A stretch of DNA of 64,000 nucleotides from Aurantimicrobium minutum (GCF_029893825.1 NZ_JARXXV010000001.1:682001-746000), one strand, 5' to 3'. Positions 16,896 to 25,388 are shown, counted from the first letter of the stretch. Made by a program: numbers and translations. Notes: generated from the sequence alone by a model not told the origin.

Positions 16896-17696
16896 GTGAG
16901 CGCAGTTATTGAACAGTCGCCGTATCAACGGTCTTCTTTTGCGCGCTATCGTCACGCCCTGTGGCTACTCACCAGACGTGACCTCAAGGTTCGCTACTCC
17001 ACCAGCGCACTGGGCTATCTGTGGTCCATTCTCGATCCACTCATTATGAGCGGGATTTATTGGTTTATTTTCACGCAGGTGTTCCACCGCGCAGCGGGCA
17101 CAGAACCCTATATCGTCTTCCTGCTTGCTGGTTTGCTGCCGTGGATGTGGTTCAACAGCGCGGTCTCTGATTCCACTCGCGCATTCCTCAAGTCAGCAAA
17201 GCTGGTTCGCTCCACCGCAATTCCTCGCAGTATCTGGGTGGCAAGCATCACCCTAGGCAAGGGCATTGAGTTTTTACTTTCCCTGCCCGTACTAGCTATC
17301 TTTGCCATCCTTGCTGGTGCCCAGCTCAGCTGGGAAGTGATCTACTTCCCACTCGCTATTGCCCTCCAGGCCATTCTCACCTTTGGCATCGGCTTGATTG
17401 TTGCCCCACTTGTGGTGTTCTTCCGTGATCTTGAACGCGTGATCAAGCTATTCCTGCGTTTCTTGTTCTATGCCTCGCCTATCATTTATGCCTTCAGTGA
17501 TCTGCCTGCTGCCATCCAGCCGTGGGCAGCCTTCAACCCACTGGCTGGCATCTTTGATCTCTATCGCGCTGCCTTCTTCCCTGAGGAACTGAACTGGGCT
17601 GTGGTGGGCGTTTCCGCCGCCATGTCAGTAGTGATTTTGATTGCAGGACTCTGGGTATTTACACGTGCTGAACGATCTGTATTGAAGGAGATCTAA
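16896..17696 (+). CDS. ABC-2 type glycan/teichoic-acid export permease (TagG/Wzm-like)
   Basis: 266 aa with six predicted membrane segments. The N-terminal amphipathic start LLTRRDLKVRYSTSALGYLWSILDPL is the hallmark of polysaccharide, teichoic-acid and O-antigen export permeases. The later FLRFLFYASPIIYAFSDLP and FNPLAGIFDLYR are also conserved. It pairs with the ATPase whose ATG overlaps its stop by one base. The GTG start lacks a Shine-Dalgarno but has a -10 box immediately upstream. No glycosyltransferase cluster is present, so the exported polymer must be made elsewhere. Confidence 0.88.
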   Translation: MSAVIEQSPYQRSSFARYRHALWLLTRRDLKVRYSTSALGYLWSILDPLIMSGIYWFIFTQVFHRAAGTEPYIVFLLAGLLPWMWFNSAVSDSTRAFLKSAKLVRSTAIPRSIWVASITLGKGIEFLLSLPVLAIFAILAGAQLSWEVIYFPLAIALQAILTFGIGLIVAPLVVFFRDLERVIKLFLRFLFYASPIIYAFSDLPAAIQPWAAFNPLAGIFDLYRAAFFPEELNWAVVGVSAAMSVVILIAGLWVFTRAERSVLKEI

Positions 17697-18439
17697 TGAC
17701 TTCTTCAGCTGTTATTTCTGTCAGCGATGCGGGCATCCGTTTCCGCCGCAACCACAAGGGACGCCGTTCCTTCAAAGACTTGTTCTCCAGTAAGTCCCGC
17801 CGTTCAAAGCCCAACGAATTCTGGGCCTTGCAGCATGTGAGCTTCGAGGTTCACCCCGGTGAAGCTATTGGCGTGGTGGGACGCAACGGTCAGGGTAAAT
17901 CAACCCTGCTCAAGCTCGTTGCGAACGTACTCATCCCCGATGAGGGTCGCGTCAGCGTCAACGCAGGTGTTGCTCCCCTGATTGAAATCACCGGTGGCTT
18001 TGTTGACGACCTCACCGTTCGTGACAATGTGTATCTCACGGCAGGTCTGCACGGCATGACCCGGGAACAAGTTGCTGCCAAATTCGACGACATCATTGAA
18101 TTCGCCGAAATCGAAGACTTCCTCGACACCCCCTACAAGCACCTCTCCAGTGGCATGAAGGTTCGTCTTGCCTTCTCGGTGGTGACCAGCCTGGAAGAAC
18201 CAGTCTTGCTGGTGGATGAAGTGCTGGCCGTGGGAGATAAGTCTTTCCGCAACAAGTGCTACCGCCGCATTGAAGAAATGCTAGGCGAAGGCCGCACGCT
18301 CTTCTTCGTTTCTCACAGCGAAGGCGACCTCAAGCGTTTTTGCACGAGAGGTCTCTATCTCGACAAGGGCTCCCTCAAGCTCGATGGACCCATCGAAGCC
18401 GTGTTGGATGCCTATAACGAAGATTACCCAGGCCTCTAG
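17696..18439 (+). CDS. ABC glycan/teichoic-acid export ATPase (TagH/Wzt-like)
   Basis: 247 aa. Walker A GRNGQGKST, the unusual signature LSSGMKVRLAFSV, and Walker B VLLVDEVLAVGDKSF match the short Wzt/TagH ATPases. The long C-terminal carbohydrate-binding domain found in some homologues is absent. GAAGGAG precedes the ATG, which overlaps the permease stop (TAATG). A 13-bp inverted repeat right at and beyond its stop is the probable terminator shared with the convergent gcdH. Confidence 0.9.
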   Translation: MTSSAVISVSDAGIRFRRNHKGRRSFKDLFSSKSRRSKPNEFWALQHVSFEVHPGEAIGVVGRNGQGKSTLLKLVANVLIPDEGRVSVNAGVAPLIEITGGFVDDLTVRDNVYLTAGLHGMTREQVAAKFDDIIEFAEIEDFLDTPYKHLSSGMKVRLAFSVVTSLEEPVLLVDEVLAVGDKSFRNKCYRRIEEMLGEGRTLFFVSHSEGDLKRFCTRGLYLDKGSLKLDGPIEAVLDAYNEDYPGL

Positions 18440-18450
18440 GCCTGGGTAAT
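18423..18450. terminator. Palindromic terminator between convergent genes
   Basis: A 13-bp inverted repeat with a 2-nt centre spans the ABC ATPase stop codon; its core is ACCCAGGCCT / AGGCCTGGGT. It sits between the convergent ABC and gcdH genes and could end both transcripts. No long U-tract follows, so efficiency is uncertain. Confidence 0.6.
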
Positions 18451-18475
18451 TCCTCTGGTTACTTCTGTTCTTGCG

Positions 18476-19660
18476 TTAGCTAAACGCGTTGAGCCCGGTT
18501 AGAGCCCGGCCCACCACCAGCTGGTGAATCTCGTCAGTGCCCTCATAGGTGCGCACTGATTCCAGGTTGGCCATGTGACGCATCACAGGGAACTCTCCGG
18601 TTATACCGTCACCGCCCAAGATGGTGCGTGCTTCACGAGCAATCTTGAGTGCTTCACGAACACTGTTGAGCTTGCCCACACTAATTTGGGCCAGGTTGAG
18701 TGTTCCCGCATCCTTTTGACGCCCGATGTGAAGGGCGAGCAAAACACCCTTCTCGTATTCGAGCGTCATGTCCGCAAGCTTGGCTTGAGTGAGCTGGAAA
18801 GCACCGATGGGCTGCCCGAATACTTCACGCTGCTTGGAGCGAGTAATCGCTGCGTCCAAGCAGGCACGAGCTGCTCCCATGGCGCCCCAGATGATGCCAT
18901 AGCGTGCCTCGTTGAGGCAGCCGAATGGACCAGAGAGCCCCTTGGCGTTGGGCAAGATGGCATCTGCTGGCAGGCGAACATCCTGGAGGTCAATCTCACA
19001 CTGGATGGAGGCACGCATGGAGAGTTTGCCATCGATTGCGGTTGCAGTGAATCCAGGTGTGTCGGTGGGAACGATGAAGCCGCGCACGCCTTCATCGGTC
19101 ATCGCCCAGATGATAGCGATGTCTGCCAGTGTGGCAAGGCCGATCCAACGCTTGGCACCGTTGATTACCCACTGGTCACCGTCTCGAACTGCCGTGGTCT
19201 TCATGTTTGCAGGGTCTGAACCACCGTGTGGTTCGGTCAGACCGAAGCAGCCAAGTTTTTCACCCTTGGCCATCTGAGGCAGCCAGTGGTTCTTCTGTTC
19301 TTCGGTTCCGTATTTATAAATCGCTGACATGGCAAGTGAGCCCATGACCGAGACGAAGGTGCGCCAACCGCTGTCGACGGCTTCCATTTCAAGGCAGACC
19401 AGGCCGTAGCTCACAGCAGATGCGCCCGCGCAACCGTAGCCCTTGAGGTGCATGCCTAGGAAACCCTGCTCAGCAATGAGGGGAATGAGCTCCTTGCGGA
19501 AGTACTTCTTATCGAAGTCATCCTCAATCACTGGGCGAATGTGGGTCTGGGCAAAGGTGCGTGCCTTCATCGCCCACTCGACTTCTTCCGGCTTCAACAG
19601 GGCGTGGAAGTCAAAGACTTCGTCCATGACAGAAACATCAGGGAATGCGTTCGTGCTCAT
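18476..19660 (-). CDS. gcdH: Acyl-CoA dehydrogenase, glutaryl-CoA dehydrogenase type
   Basis: 394 aa. This FAD enzyme is expected to oxidise and decarboxylate glutaryl-CoA to crotonyl-CoA. Family segments are CFGLTEPHGGSDPANMKT, RWIGLATLADIAIIWA and, near the C-terminus, VRTYEGTDEIHQLVVGRALTG, where the Glu of TYEGTDE is the catalytic base. The overall match is to the GcdH branch, typically paired with a type III CoA-transferase as here (the gene 43 bp upstream). AAGGAA precedes the ATG. Assignment to glutaryl-CoA rather than another acyl-CoA rests on motif and context. Confidence 0.85.
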   Translation of the reverse strand: MSTNAFPDVSVMDEVFDFHALLKPEEVEWAMKARTFAQTHIRPVIEDDFDKKYFRKELIPLIAEQGFLGMHLKGYGCAGASAVSYGLVCLEMEAVDSGWRTFVSVMGSLAMSAIYKYGTEEQKNHWLPQMAKGEKLGCFGLTEPHGGSDPANMKTTAVRDGDQWVINGAKRWIGLATLADIAIIWAMTDEGVRGFIVPTDTPGFTATAIDGKLSMRASIQCEIDLQDVRLPADAILPNAKGLSGPFGCLNEARYGIIWGAMGAARACLDAAITRSKQREVFGQPIGAFQLTQAKLADMTLEYEKGVLLALHIGRQKDAGTLNLAQISVGKLNSVREALKIAREARTILGGDGITGEFPVMRHMANLESVRTYEGTDEIHQLVVGRALTGLNAFS

Positions 19661-19703
19661 TGTTTTCCTTACCTTCAGTCACTGACCCGAAGCAACTTGA
19701 TTG

Positions 19704-20891
19704 TCACTTCTCGAGCCAGCTGACGTCTTCACTATGCTCCCCCAATGAGGGTGGAGCAAGCCTGTAACTGGCACCACGGCCAGGAATATGGATGGGATTG
19801 ACCACTTGCTTGAAGGCATGGTCACCTTCTGCGGTGGGAATCTCCACCACCGCATCCATCTCAAGTGAGTCTGCAAAATCAAAAGCTTCTGGCACGGTGT
19901 TCACCAGACCACTGGGCACACCCTCCGCACTCAACACTGCAACCCAGTGGGCAGCAGGCCGTGTTGTGAGAACTGCTTCCAGCTCAACCCCAAGCTGCTC
20001 TCGATGTGTTGCACGGCTGGGGTTATCACAAAAGCGCGGGTCTGTAGCAAGGTGTTCGATACCTAGTAGTCGCACGAGTGTGTGGAACTGTTTGTCATTA
20101 CCCACGGCAATGAGCAGAGGTCGATCAGACGCTTCATAGAGTTCATAGGGAGAAATACTGGGGTGAGCATTACCGAGTCTCACCGGGGTCACTCCGGCAT
20201 TCAGTGCTGCCGAGGCCTGGTTCGTCATGGCGGCAAGAAGGGTTGTCATCAGGTCAACGTGAATCAGTTGACCTTTCCACTGACCGGGCTGCGTCGAGGC
20301 AAGAGCATCCTCACGCGCCTTGAGAGCGAGCAAGATTCCTTGCACTGCATTCATGCCCGTCATGATGTCAATGAGAGCAACGCCCACCTTGGTGGGACCA
20401 CCATCTTGTGGACCGGTCACACTCATCAGACCGCCCAGTGCCTGCACGAGCAGGTCATAACCGGCCAATGAAGCACCCTTGCCGGAGCCAAACCCGGTAA
20501 TCGAGCAGTAGATGATGCCGGGATTGATTTTCTGCGCTTCCTCAAAGTTGAAACCCAGTTTGGTCATGACACCTGGACGGAAGTTCTCAATCACCACATC
20601 AGCGGTCGCAAGAAGTTCTCGCGCCTTCTGGTTACCTTCCTCAGTGCGCAGGTCAAGAATGACCGAGCGCTTGTTTCTGTTCACGCTGGAGTAGTAGGTG
20701 GAGACGCCCTGGGCATCTACCGGTGGACGCCATCCTCGGGTGTCATCACCATCTGCGCTTTCGATCTTGATCACATCAGCGCCAAAGTCAGCCAAGGTCA
20801 TCGTGGCATAGGGGCCGGCAAGGACTCGGGAGAAATCGAGTACGCGTATACCTGAGAGGATGCCACCATCGGCGTGAGCAGCTACTGCCAT
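19704..20891 (-). CDS. CaiB/BaiF type III CoA-transferase
   Basis: 395 aa. Family members move CoA between carboxylates through an aspartyl-CoA intermediate. Visible are GIRVLDFSRVLAGPYATMTLADFGADVIKIE at the N-terminus and the FRPGVMTKLGF and YCSITGFG segments. The catalytic Asp lies in the conserved GYDLLVQALGGLMSVTG region. With the adjacent gcdH it probably activates glutarate (or a related diacid) using succinyl-CoA. A -10-like TAGGAT lies 6 nt before the ATG, so the pair may be expressed from a leaderless transcript. Confidence 0.88.
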   Translation of the reverse strand: MAVAAHADGGILSGIRVLDFSRVLAGPYATMTLADFGADVIKIESADGDDTRGWRPPVDAQGVSTYYSSVNRNKRSVILDLRTEEGNQKARELLATADVVIENFRPGVMTKLGFNFEEAQKINPGIIYCSITGFGSGKGASLAGYDLLVQALGGLMSVTGPQDGGPTKVGVALIDIMTGMNAVQGILLALKAREDALASTQPGQWKGQLIHVDLMTTLLAAMTNQASAALNAGVTPVRLGNAHPSISPYELYEASDRPLLIAVGNDKQFHTLVRLLGIEHLATDPRFCDNPSRATHREQLGVELEAVLTTRPAAHWVAVLSAEGVPSGLVNTVPEAFDFADSLEMDAVVEIPTAEGDHAFKQVVNPIHIPGRGASYRLAPPSLGEHSEDVSWLEK

Positions 20892-20897
20892 ATCGCC

Positions 20898-20903
20898 ATC
20901 CTA
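20898..20903 (-). promoter_or_regulatory. -10 box, leaderless promoter of CoA-transferase/gcdH
   Basis: TAGGAT on the minus strand, 6 nt before the ATG at 20891; no Shine-Dalgarno is seen. Confidence 0.45.
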
Positions 20904-20974
20904 CGCTGGCTAACAGAGTCGTTCGGGCAAGAAAGACCTCAGTGGAAAACACTCATGCTCCCCAGAGAGGGCTA

Positions 20975-21934
20975 CTACTGGAGCACACCTTCAAACAGTG
21001 CCAGCACGTCCTGCGCACAACCCCAGGAGAGGGTGTAACCAGCACCGCCATGGCCGTAGTTGTGAATGACCACACCGCCATTCATCTGCTCAGTTTCAAG
21101 GCGCACTTCATCACGCGCAGGCCGCAGTCCCACCTTCACATCCAGCACGTTCACGTCAGTAAAAGCAGGAGATAACGCAGCAACCTTGCGCAAGATTTCT
21201 GCGGTGTCTTCCTCATCAACCTCAGTGTTCCAATTATTGGCTTGGGTTGTTCCGCCCAACACAACATCATCAATACGGGGAGCGATGAGAGAAAGACCAG
21301 ATGCAGTTTCTGACACCACGATGTCTGAGAAGGAGTTCAGCGCTGCCCTGACAACCTGCCCCCTCACGGGATACACCCGCGCATCTCCACACAGCTGGCG
21401 AGAGCCAAGTCCGGTGCAATTAATCACCACGGGGTTAGCCACGCAAGCTTCTGAGAATTCACTGACTTCTCTGATGGTGATCACACCGCCGAGTTCAGTG
21501 AAGACATCCACCAACCAGCGCATATAGACCTCACTGTCCATCAGCACCACGTCTGTTTGGTATCCATCCACATAGCCTGGCGGCAGCTCATCAGGTAGCG
21601 CATGACGATATGCATCAACCGCATCTGCCCACCAGGGTTCTCCCACCGGTTCTTCAAAAAGTTCGATGAAGCTGCGCATCATGCAGCCACTTCGTGGATC
21701 AGATAGTGCGAATTCTTTGAGATAGTCGTGCGTGTTTTTGCTCCAGGTAATCGCCTTGTCCCGTGGATTACACAGATAGGGATACCACAGCGCAGCCGCC
21801 ACATCACTGGTGGTGTGAGGAGGGACATCCTTCGCCCAGATCTCCACCGAGTAGCCCTGCTTGAGCAACACAATGCCAACCGAGAGCCCCGAAACCCCTG
21901 CGCCCAAGATGAGTGCATCGAACGATGTCTTCAT
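20975..21934 (-). CDS. D-amino-acid oxidase-like FAD oxidoreductase
   Basis: 319 aa. The FAD-binding opening ALILGAGVSGLSVGIVL, the DVAAALWYPYL segment, VINCTGLGSRQL and the C-terminal HNYGHGGAGYTLSWGCAQDV are the DAAO family marks. The Arg that binds the substrate carboxylate is in VGLRPARDEVRLE. It would oxidise D-amino acids to keto acids, ammonia and peroxide. GGAGG precedes the ATG. It is 83 bp upstream of the CoA-transferase on the same strand and may share its regulation. The preferred substrate cannot be read. Confidence 0.9.
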   Translation of the reverse strand: MKTSFDALILGAGVSGLSVGIVLLKQGYSVEIWAKDVPPHTTSDVAAALWYPYLCNPRDKAITWSKNTHDYLKEFALSDPRSGCMMRSFIELFEEPVGEPWWADAVDAYRHALPDELPPGYVDGYQTDVVLMDSEVYMRWLVDVFTELGGVITIREVSEFSEACVANPVVINCTGLGSRQLCGDARVYPVRGQVVRAALNSFSDIVVSETASGLSLIAPRIDDVVLGGTTQANNWNTEVDEEDTAEILRKVAALSPAFTDVNVLDVKVGLRPARDEVRLETEQMNGGVVIHNYGHGGAGYTLSWGCAQDVLALFEGVLQ

Positions 21935-22079
21935 CTGGCCTCCACAGGTTTTATTCGGTAATTCATTATGGCCATGTGTGGAAGAAGTTACTCTCTGCGC
22001 GAAAGCAGGGTTTGTGAATATCTTCTGCTCAGTTTTTTGTCATAGTGTTGGACTCGTTCGGATTACGAAAGGTCTTCAC

Positions 22080-22304
22080 ATGGAAATTCGCATTGGCATG
22101 ATCAACACTTCACGCGAGATTGGCCTGGAGACTTCACAATCCGCTGAGCAGGTTGAAGCGCTTGTCACCCAGGCACTCACCGGAAGCTCCCCTGTGCTCA
22201 AGCTCACCGACGACAAGGGCAAGGTTTACCTGGTTGCAACCGGAAACATTGCCTTCGTTGAGGTTGGTTCTGACCAGAACCGCCGCATCGGCTTTGTTGG
22301 CTAA
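22080..22304 (+). CDS. DUF3107 family protein
   Basis: 74 aa, a small actinobacterial family without known function. The start is the ATG at 22080 with GAAAGG 8 nt upstream; a TAGTGT about 30 nt further up is a possible -10. The protein is soluble, opening with MEIRIGMINTSREI and closing with the RRIGFVG end typical of the family. It converges with the ferritin-like gene 18 bp away. This family is often found beside a DEAD helicase and the ferritin-like protein, as here. A GTTGGCT-A-AGCCAAC palindrome overlaps the stop codon. Confidence 0.88.
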   Translation: MEIRIGMINTSREIGLETSQSAEQVEALVTQALTGSSPVLKLTDDKGKVYLVATGNIAFVEVGSDQNRRIGFVG

Positions 22305-22322
22305 GCCAACACCACTACTTTT

Positions 22323-23045
22323 CTAGGCAGTAAGGCCTAGTTCATCCATGCGGCGCGAGTGCGCAGCAATGAGATCGGTGAATACCGGCTCAATACGCAG
22401 TTCGTCATCTGCCTTGTTATCGGACATGAGCAAGGCTGAGCGGGCAACGAGCTGAGTGTCACCCACCAGACGACGTCCCCACACAGCTAGACGTGACGAC
22501 AGGGTTGGGTCTTGGTCAATACCTTGCTTGAGCAGTGCCACAATCACTTCAGCTGAGCGGTCAGTCTCCAGCAAGATTTCAACGCGTCCCGCTAGTGCCT
22601 TGGGCAGACCTGGAACCAAACGGACGAAGAAGTCATCGAGGAAACCTGCGGTGAGATAAACACCCAGCAGCATTTCATACCAGTCACGACCACTGGTGAG
22701 CTGTTCAAACTTGTCAATGGCAGGGGCGAAAGGCTCCATCGCCTCGGCAGGATCAACCTTCTTCTTACGAAGTTCGGCAACTAAGCCGTGGTGCTTGGCC
22801 AGAACTTCTCCGGCAGCAGCACTGAGACCTTCCTTGGCTTCAAGCGAAGGAGCAGCGGTCACCGCGCGAGTCAACGACTCGAAGACAGCGAGTTCGAAGT
22901 AGGCAACCTGGCCTAGGTAGGGCACAACATCAGGGGTCATATCCCCCAGGTCAACCTTGTCTTCGCGTTCAACCTTCTCTTGGCGAGGCTTGAGGGTAGG
23001 CGCAACGACGTTGCGCTTACGCATGCCAAACCAAGAAAAGACCAC
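22323..23045 (-). CDS. Ferritin-like fold protein (MiaE-like family)
   Basis: 240 aa, mostly helical. The segment YLGQVAYFELAVFESLTRAV followed by EVLAKHHGLVAELRKK matches the first half of a ferritin-like four-helix bundle (Glu, then Glu-x3-His-type ligands). Actinobacterial members are annotated as ferritin-like fold proteins distantly related to the tRNA hydroxylase MiaE. The second helical pair shows no clear Glu-x2-His, so a complete di-iron site is doubtful. The GTG start at 23045 is supported by TAAGCT 6 nt upstream; the downstream ATG at 23024 is the alternative. It is divergent from the DEAD helicase. Confidence 0.78.
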   Translation of the reverse strand: MVFSWFGMRKRNVVAPTLKPRQEKVEREDKVDLGDMTPDVVPYLGQVAYFELAVFESLTRAVTAAPSLEAKEGLSAAAGEVLAKHHGLVAELRKKKVDPAEAMEPFAPAIDKFEQLTSGRDWYEMLLGVYLTAGFLDDFFVRLVPGLPKALAGRVEILLETDRSAEVIVALLKQGIDQDPTLSSRLAVWGRRLVGDTQLVARSALLMSDNKADDELRIEPVFTDLIAAHSRRMDELGLTA

Positions 23046-23051
23046 GGAACA

Positions 23052-23057
23052 AGCTTA
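23052..23057 (-). promoter_or_regulatory. -10 box, leaderless promoter of ferritin-like gene
   Basis: TAAGCT on the minus strand, 6 nt before the GTG at 23045. It overlaps the first inverted repeat (TATGCC-N6-GGCATA, 23056-23073) in this divergent region. Confidence 0.5.
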
Positions 23058-23087
23058 TGCCTTCTCGGGCATATGAGTAAGGCGAGA

Positions 23088-23093
23088 TAGGCT
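23088..23093 (+). promoter_or_regulatory. Putative -10 box for DEAD-box helicase
   Basis: TAGGCT, identical to the -10 boxes of two other genes here. Transcription from about 23100 would give a leader of roughly 83 nt that begins with a hairpin. Confidence 0.45.
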
Positions 23094-23102
23094 TGTGATG
23101 TC

Positions 23103-23158
23103 GCTACCGGCAACGGATCGGTAGCCCTACGCCTGACGTGACGGATAAAAAGGCGTAG
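23103..23158 (+). promoter_or_regulatory. Two consecutive stem-loops in DEAD-helicase leader
   Basis: Stem 1 is GCTACCG (23103-23109) with CGGTAGC (23119-23125); stem 2 is CTACGCC (23127-23133) with GGCGTAG (23152-23158). Both are perfect 7-bp arms and lie between the putative promoter and the GTG at 23183. Such leaders can sense temperature or the helicase itself; that role is inference. Confidence 0.5.
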
Positions 23159-23182
23159 AACCTTTTATACGACAGGCATTTT

Positions 23183-24619
23183 GTGACTTTTGCAGATTTA
23201 AACATCGACGCTGACATTGTTGAGGCGTTGGCTTCCAAGGGAATTACTGAACCATTCCCTATTCAAGAACAGACCATCCCTCTCGCCCTTGGCGGCCAGG
23301 ACATCATTGGTCAGGCCAAGACTGGTACTGGTAAAACCTTTGGTTTTGGTTTGCCTATCATCCAGCGCCTAGGAACCAACCCTGACCCCGGTGTGAAGGT
23401 GCTGGTTGTTGTTCCCACACGTGAACTGTGTGTTCAGGTTGCCGAAGATATGGAATTGGCCACCTCCAACCGTGAAACCAAGGTTGTGTCCATTTACGGC
23501 GGCAAGTCCTATGAGGGTCAGGTTGAACAGCTTAAGGCTGGTGCCCAGATTGTGGTGGGAACCCCGGGTCGTTTGCTCGACCTCGCAAACCAGCGTTTGC
23601 TGTCGCTGTCCGAAATCGAAGAAATCGTTCTCGATGAGGCAGACAAGATGCTCGATTTGGGCTTCTTGGCTGATATCGAGAAGATCTTCTCGCAGACACC
23701 ACCCAAGCGTCACACCATGCTGTTCTCAGCAACCATGCCTGGTCCTATCGTGGCACTGGCCAGACGCTTCATGAACAACCCCATTCACATTCGTGCCACC
23801 GATCCTGATGAGGGTCTCACTCAAGCCAACATCAAGCACGTGATTTACCGCGCCCACAACATGGACAAGGACGAGGTCATTGCTCGTATTTTGCAGGCAG
23901 AGGGTCGCGGAAAGACTGTCATCTTTACCCGTACCAAGCGTGCCGCTTCACGCCTTGTTGAAGAGCTCACCGACCGCGGCTTCCCTGCCGTTGCCGTCCA
24001 CGGTGATCTCAACCAGGAACAGCGCGAACGCGGCATGGCCCAGTTCAAGTCGGGCAAGAAAGAAATCCTCATTGCAACCGACGTTGCTGCCAGAGGCATT
24101 GACGTTGATGACGTGACCCACGTCATCAACCACACCATTCCTGATGAGGACCAGACCTACTTGCACCGTGCAGGTCGTACGGGTCGTGCCGGCAAGACCG
24201 GTACCGCGGTCACCTTCGTGGACTGGGAAGACCTGCACAAATGGGCCTTGATCAACAAGGCACTTGAATTCGGTCAGCCCGAACCTGTAGAAACCTACTC
24301 TTCGTCCCCACACCTCTACACCGACCTCAACATCCCTGCAGATGCCAAGGGTCGACTGAAGTCCACTCCTCCCACCAAGACCGAGAATGGCCACACGGGT
24401 CGCCAGCGTGAAGGTCAGAAGAGCGCAAGTTCAGGCGATCGTAATCGTCGCCGAGTGAACAATCCATCTAAGCACGTCAGCCCCGAAGGCACCCACGGTG
24501 TTGCCGGTGGCGCTCACGATGGTCGCGGAGAAGAACACCACGACGGGAACAACCCGTCACGCACCCGCACACGTAACCGTCGCCGCGGCCCAGGTCTTAG
24601 CGGAGCACAAGTAAAGTAA
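23183..24619 (+). CDS. DEAD-box ATP-dependent RNA helicase
   Basis: 478 aa. Motifs in order: Q-motif PFPIQEQTIPLA, motif I AKTGTGKT, Ia PTRELCVQV, Ib TPGRLLDL, II DEAD, III SAT, V ATDVAARGIDVDDV, VI HRAGRTGRAG. The C-terminal tail (about 390-478) is basic and rich in Arg and Asn, typical of RNA-binding extensions in CshA/RhlE-type proteins. It unwinds RNA in ribosome assembly or mRNA decay. The start is GTG at 23183; the Shine-Dalgarno is weak (CAGG). The leader holds two hairpins. Confidence 0.95.
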   Translation: MTFADLNIDADIVEALASKGITEPFPIQEQTIPLALGGQDIIGQAKTGTGKTFGFGLPIIQRLGTNPDPGVKVLVVVPTRELCVQVAEDMELATSNRETKVVSIYGGKSYEGQVEQLKAGAQIVVGTPGRLLDLANQRLLSLSEIEEIVLDEADKMLDLGFLADIEKIFSQTPPKRHTMLFSATMPGPIVALARRFMNNPIHIRATDPDEGLTQANIKHVIYRAHNMDKDEVIARILQAEGRGKTVIFTRTKRAASRLVEELTDRGFPAVAVHGDLNQEQRERGMAQFKSGKKEILIATDVAARGIDVDDVTHVINHTIPDEDQTYLHRAGRTGRAGKTGTAVTFVDWEDLHKWALINKALEFGQPEPVETYSSSPHLYTDLNIPADAKGRLKSTPPTKTENGHTGRQREGQKSASSGDRNRRRVNNPSKHVSPEGTHGVAGGAHDGRGEEHHDGNNPSRTRTRNRRRGPGLSGAQVK

Positions 24620-24623
24620 CTCC

Positions 24624-25331
24624 ATGAACATTGGTGCGGCTGAGATAGAGGTGTTGGTGCGGGTCATTCCTCTTGCCATCGGTGCTTCTTTCACTCCGTC
24701 ACTTCTGGGGTTACAGCTGCTCTCCACTAGTTCGCCCAAGTGGATCCGTCGCAGTATTGCCGTTGCCAGCGGTTCAGGAATAGCTTTTCTGCTGGCCTGT
24801 ATTCTGCTGACCGCAGGTTTTGCATCCCTTCCCCACCCCGCACCACACTCTCCCGACATCATCGGCGGCTTCATCTGGAGCCTGGCAGCTGTTGTCTTGG
24901 CAGGTGTCACCGTGTGGTTATTTCTGCCTCACCCAGATCTAGCTAAGAAGGCAGAGCAGGGGCTCACTAAGCGCATTACCCGCGCAAATACGGTCACCTT
25001 CTTTGCTTTCGCCTTTGCGCTGAGTATCAAAGACATCACCAGCTTTGCCATGTTGGTTCCTGCAATCCATGACGTCACTGCTGCACAGATTCCGTGGTGG
25101 CTACAACTGCCCACCATCGTGTTGATTTATGTCATTGCAATGGTGCCTGTGTTGTTGCCACCACTGTGGCGTGCAATTCGCGGAGAAAAAGGTAACGTTC
25201 AGCTCACTCGCTTGTTCCGATACACAATGGATCACCAATTCAAGATCCTGGGTGTGATCTCAGCACTGTTCGCAATCTATTGCTTCATCATTGCCATCGG
25301 CCCCAAAGAGTTCGCCCTGGTGAACTGGTAG
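24624..25331 (+). CDS. GAP-family membrane protein (Sap/LysE-like fold)
   Basis: 235 aa with six predicted membrane segments. The opening LVRVIPLAIGASFTPSLLGLQLL and the mid-region FALSIKDITSFAMLVPA match the GAP family, relatives of the mycobacterial peptidolipid-addressing protein Sap and of LysE-type exporters. It starts 4 bp after the helicase stop and may be co-transcribed with it. Cargo is unknown; export of a lipid or small molecule is inference. Confidence 0.78.
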   Translation: MNIGAAEIEVLVRVIPLAIGASFTPSLLGLQLLSTSSPKWIRRSIAVASGSGIAFLLACILLTAGFASLPHPAPHSPDIIGGFIWSLAAVVLAGVTVWLFLPHPDLAKKAEQGLTKRITRANTVTFFAFAFALSIKDITSFAMLVPAIHDVTAAQIPWWLQLPTIVLIYVIAMVPVLLPPLWRAIRGEKGNVQLTRLFRYTMDHQFKILGVISALFAIYCFIIAIGPKEFALVNW

Positions 25332-25375
25332 TAGTTACGACAAACAGAACAACCCTTAGTTCTTCCCCGAGCAAT

Positions 25376-25381
25376 TACACT
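25376..25381 (+). promoter_or_regulatory. -10 box, leaderless promoter of DUF1622 gene
   Basis: TACACT, 7 nt before the ATG at 25389; no Shine-Dalgarno is visible. Confidence 0.5.
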
Positions 25382-25388
25382 CACATAC

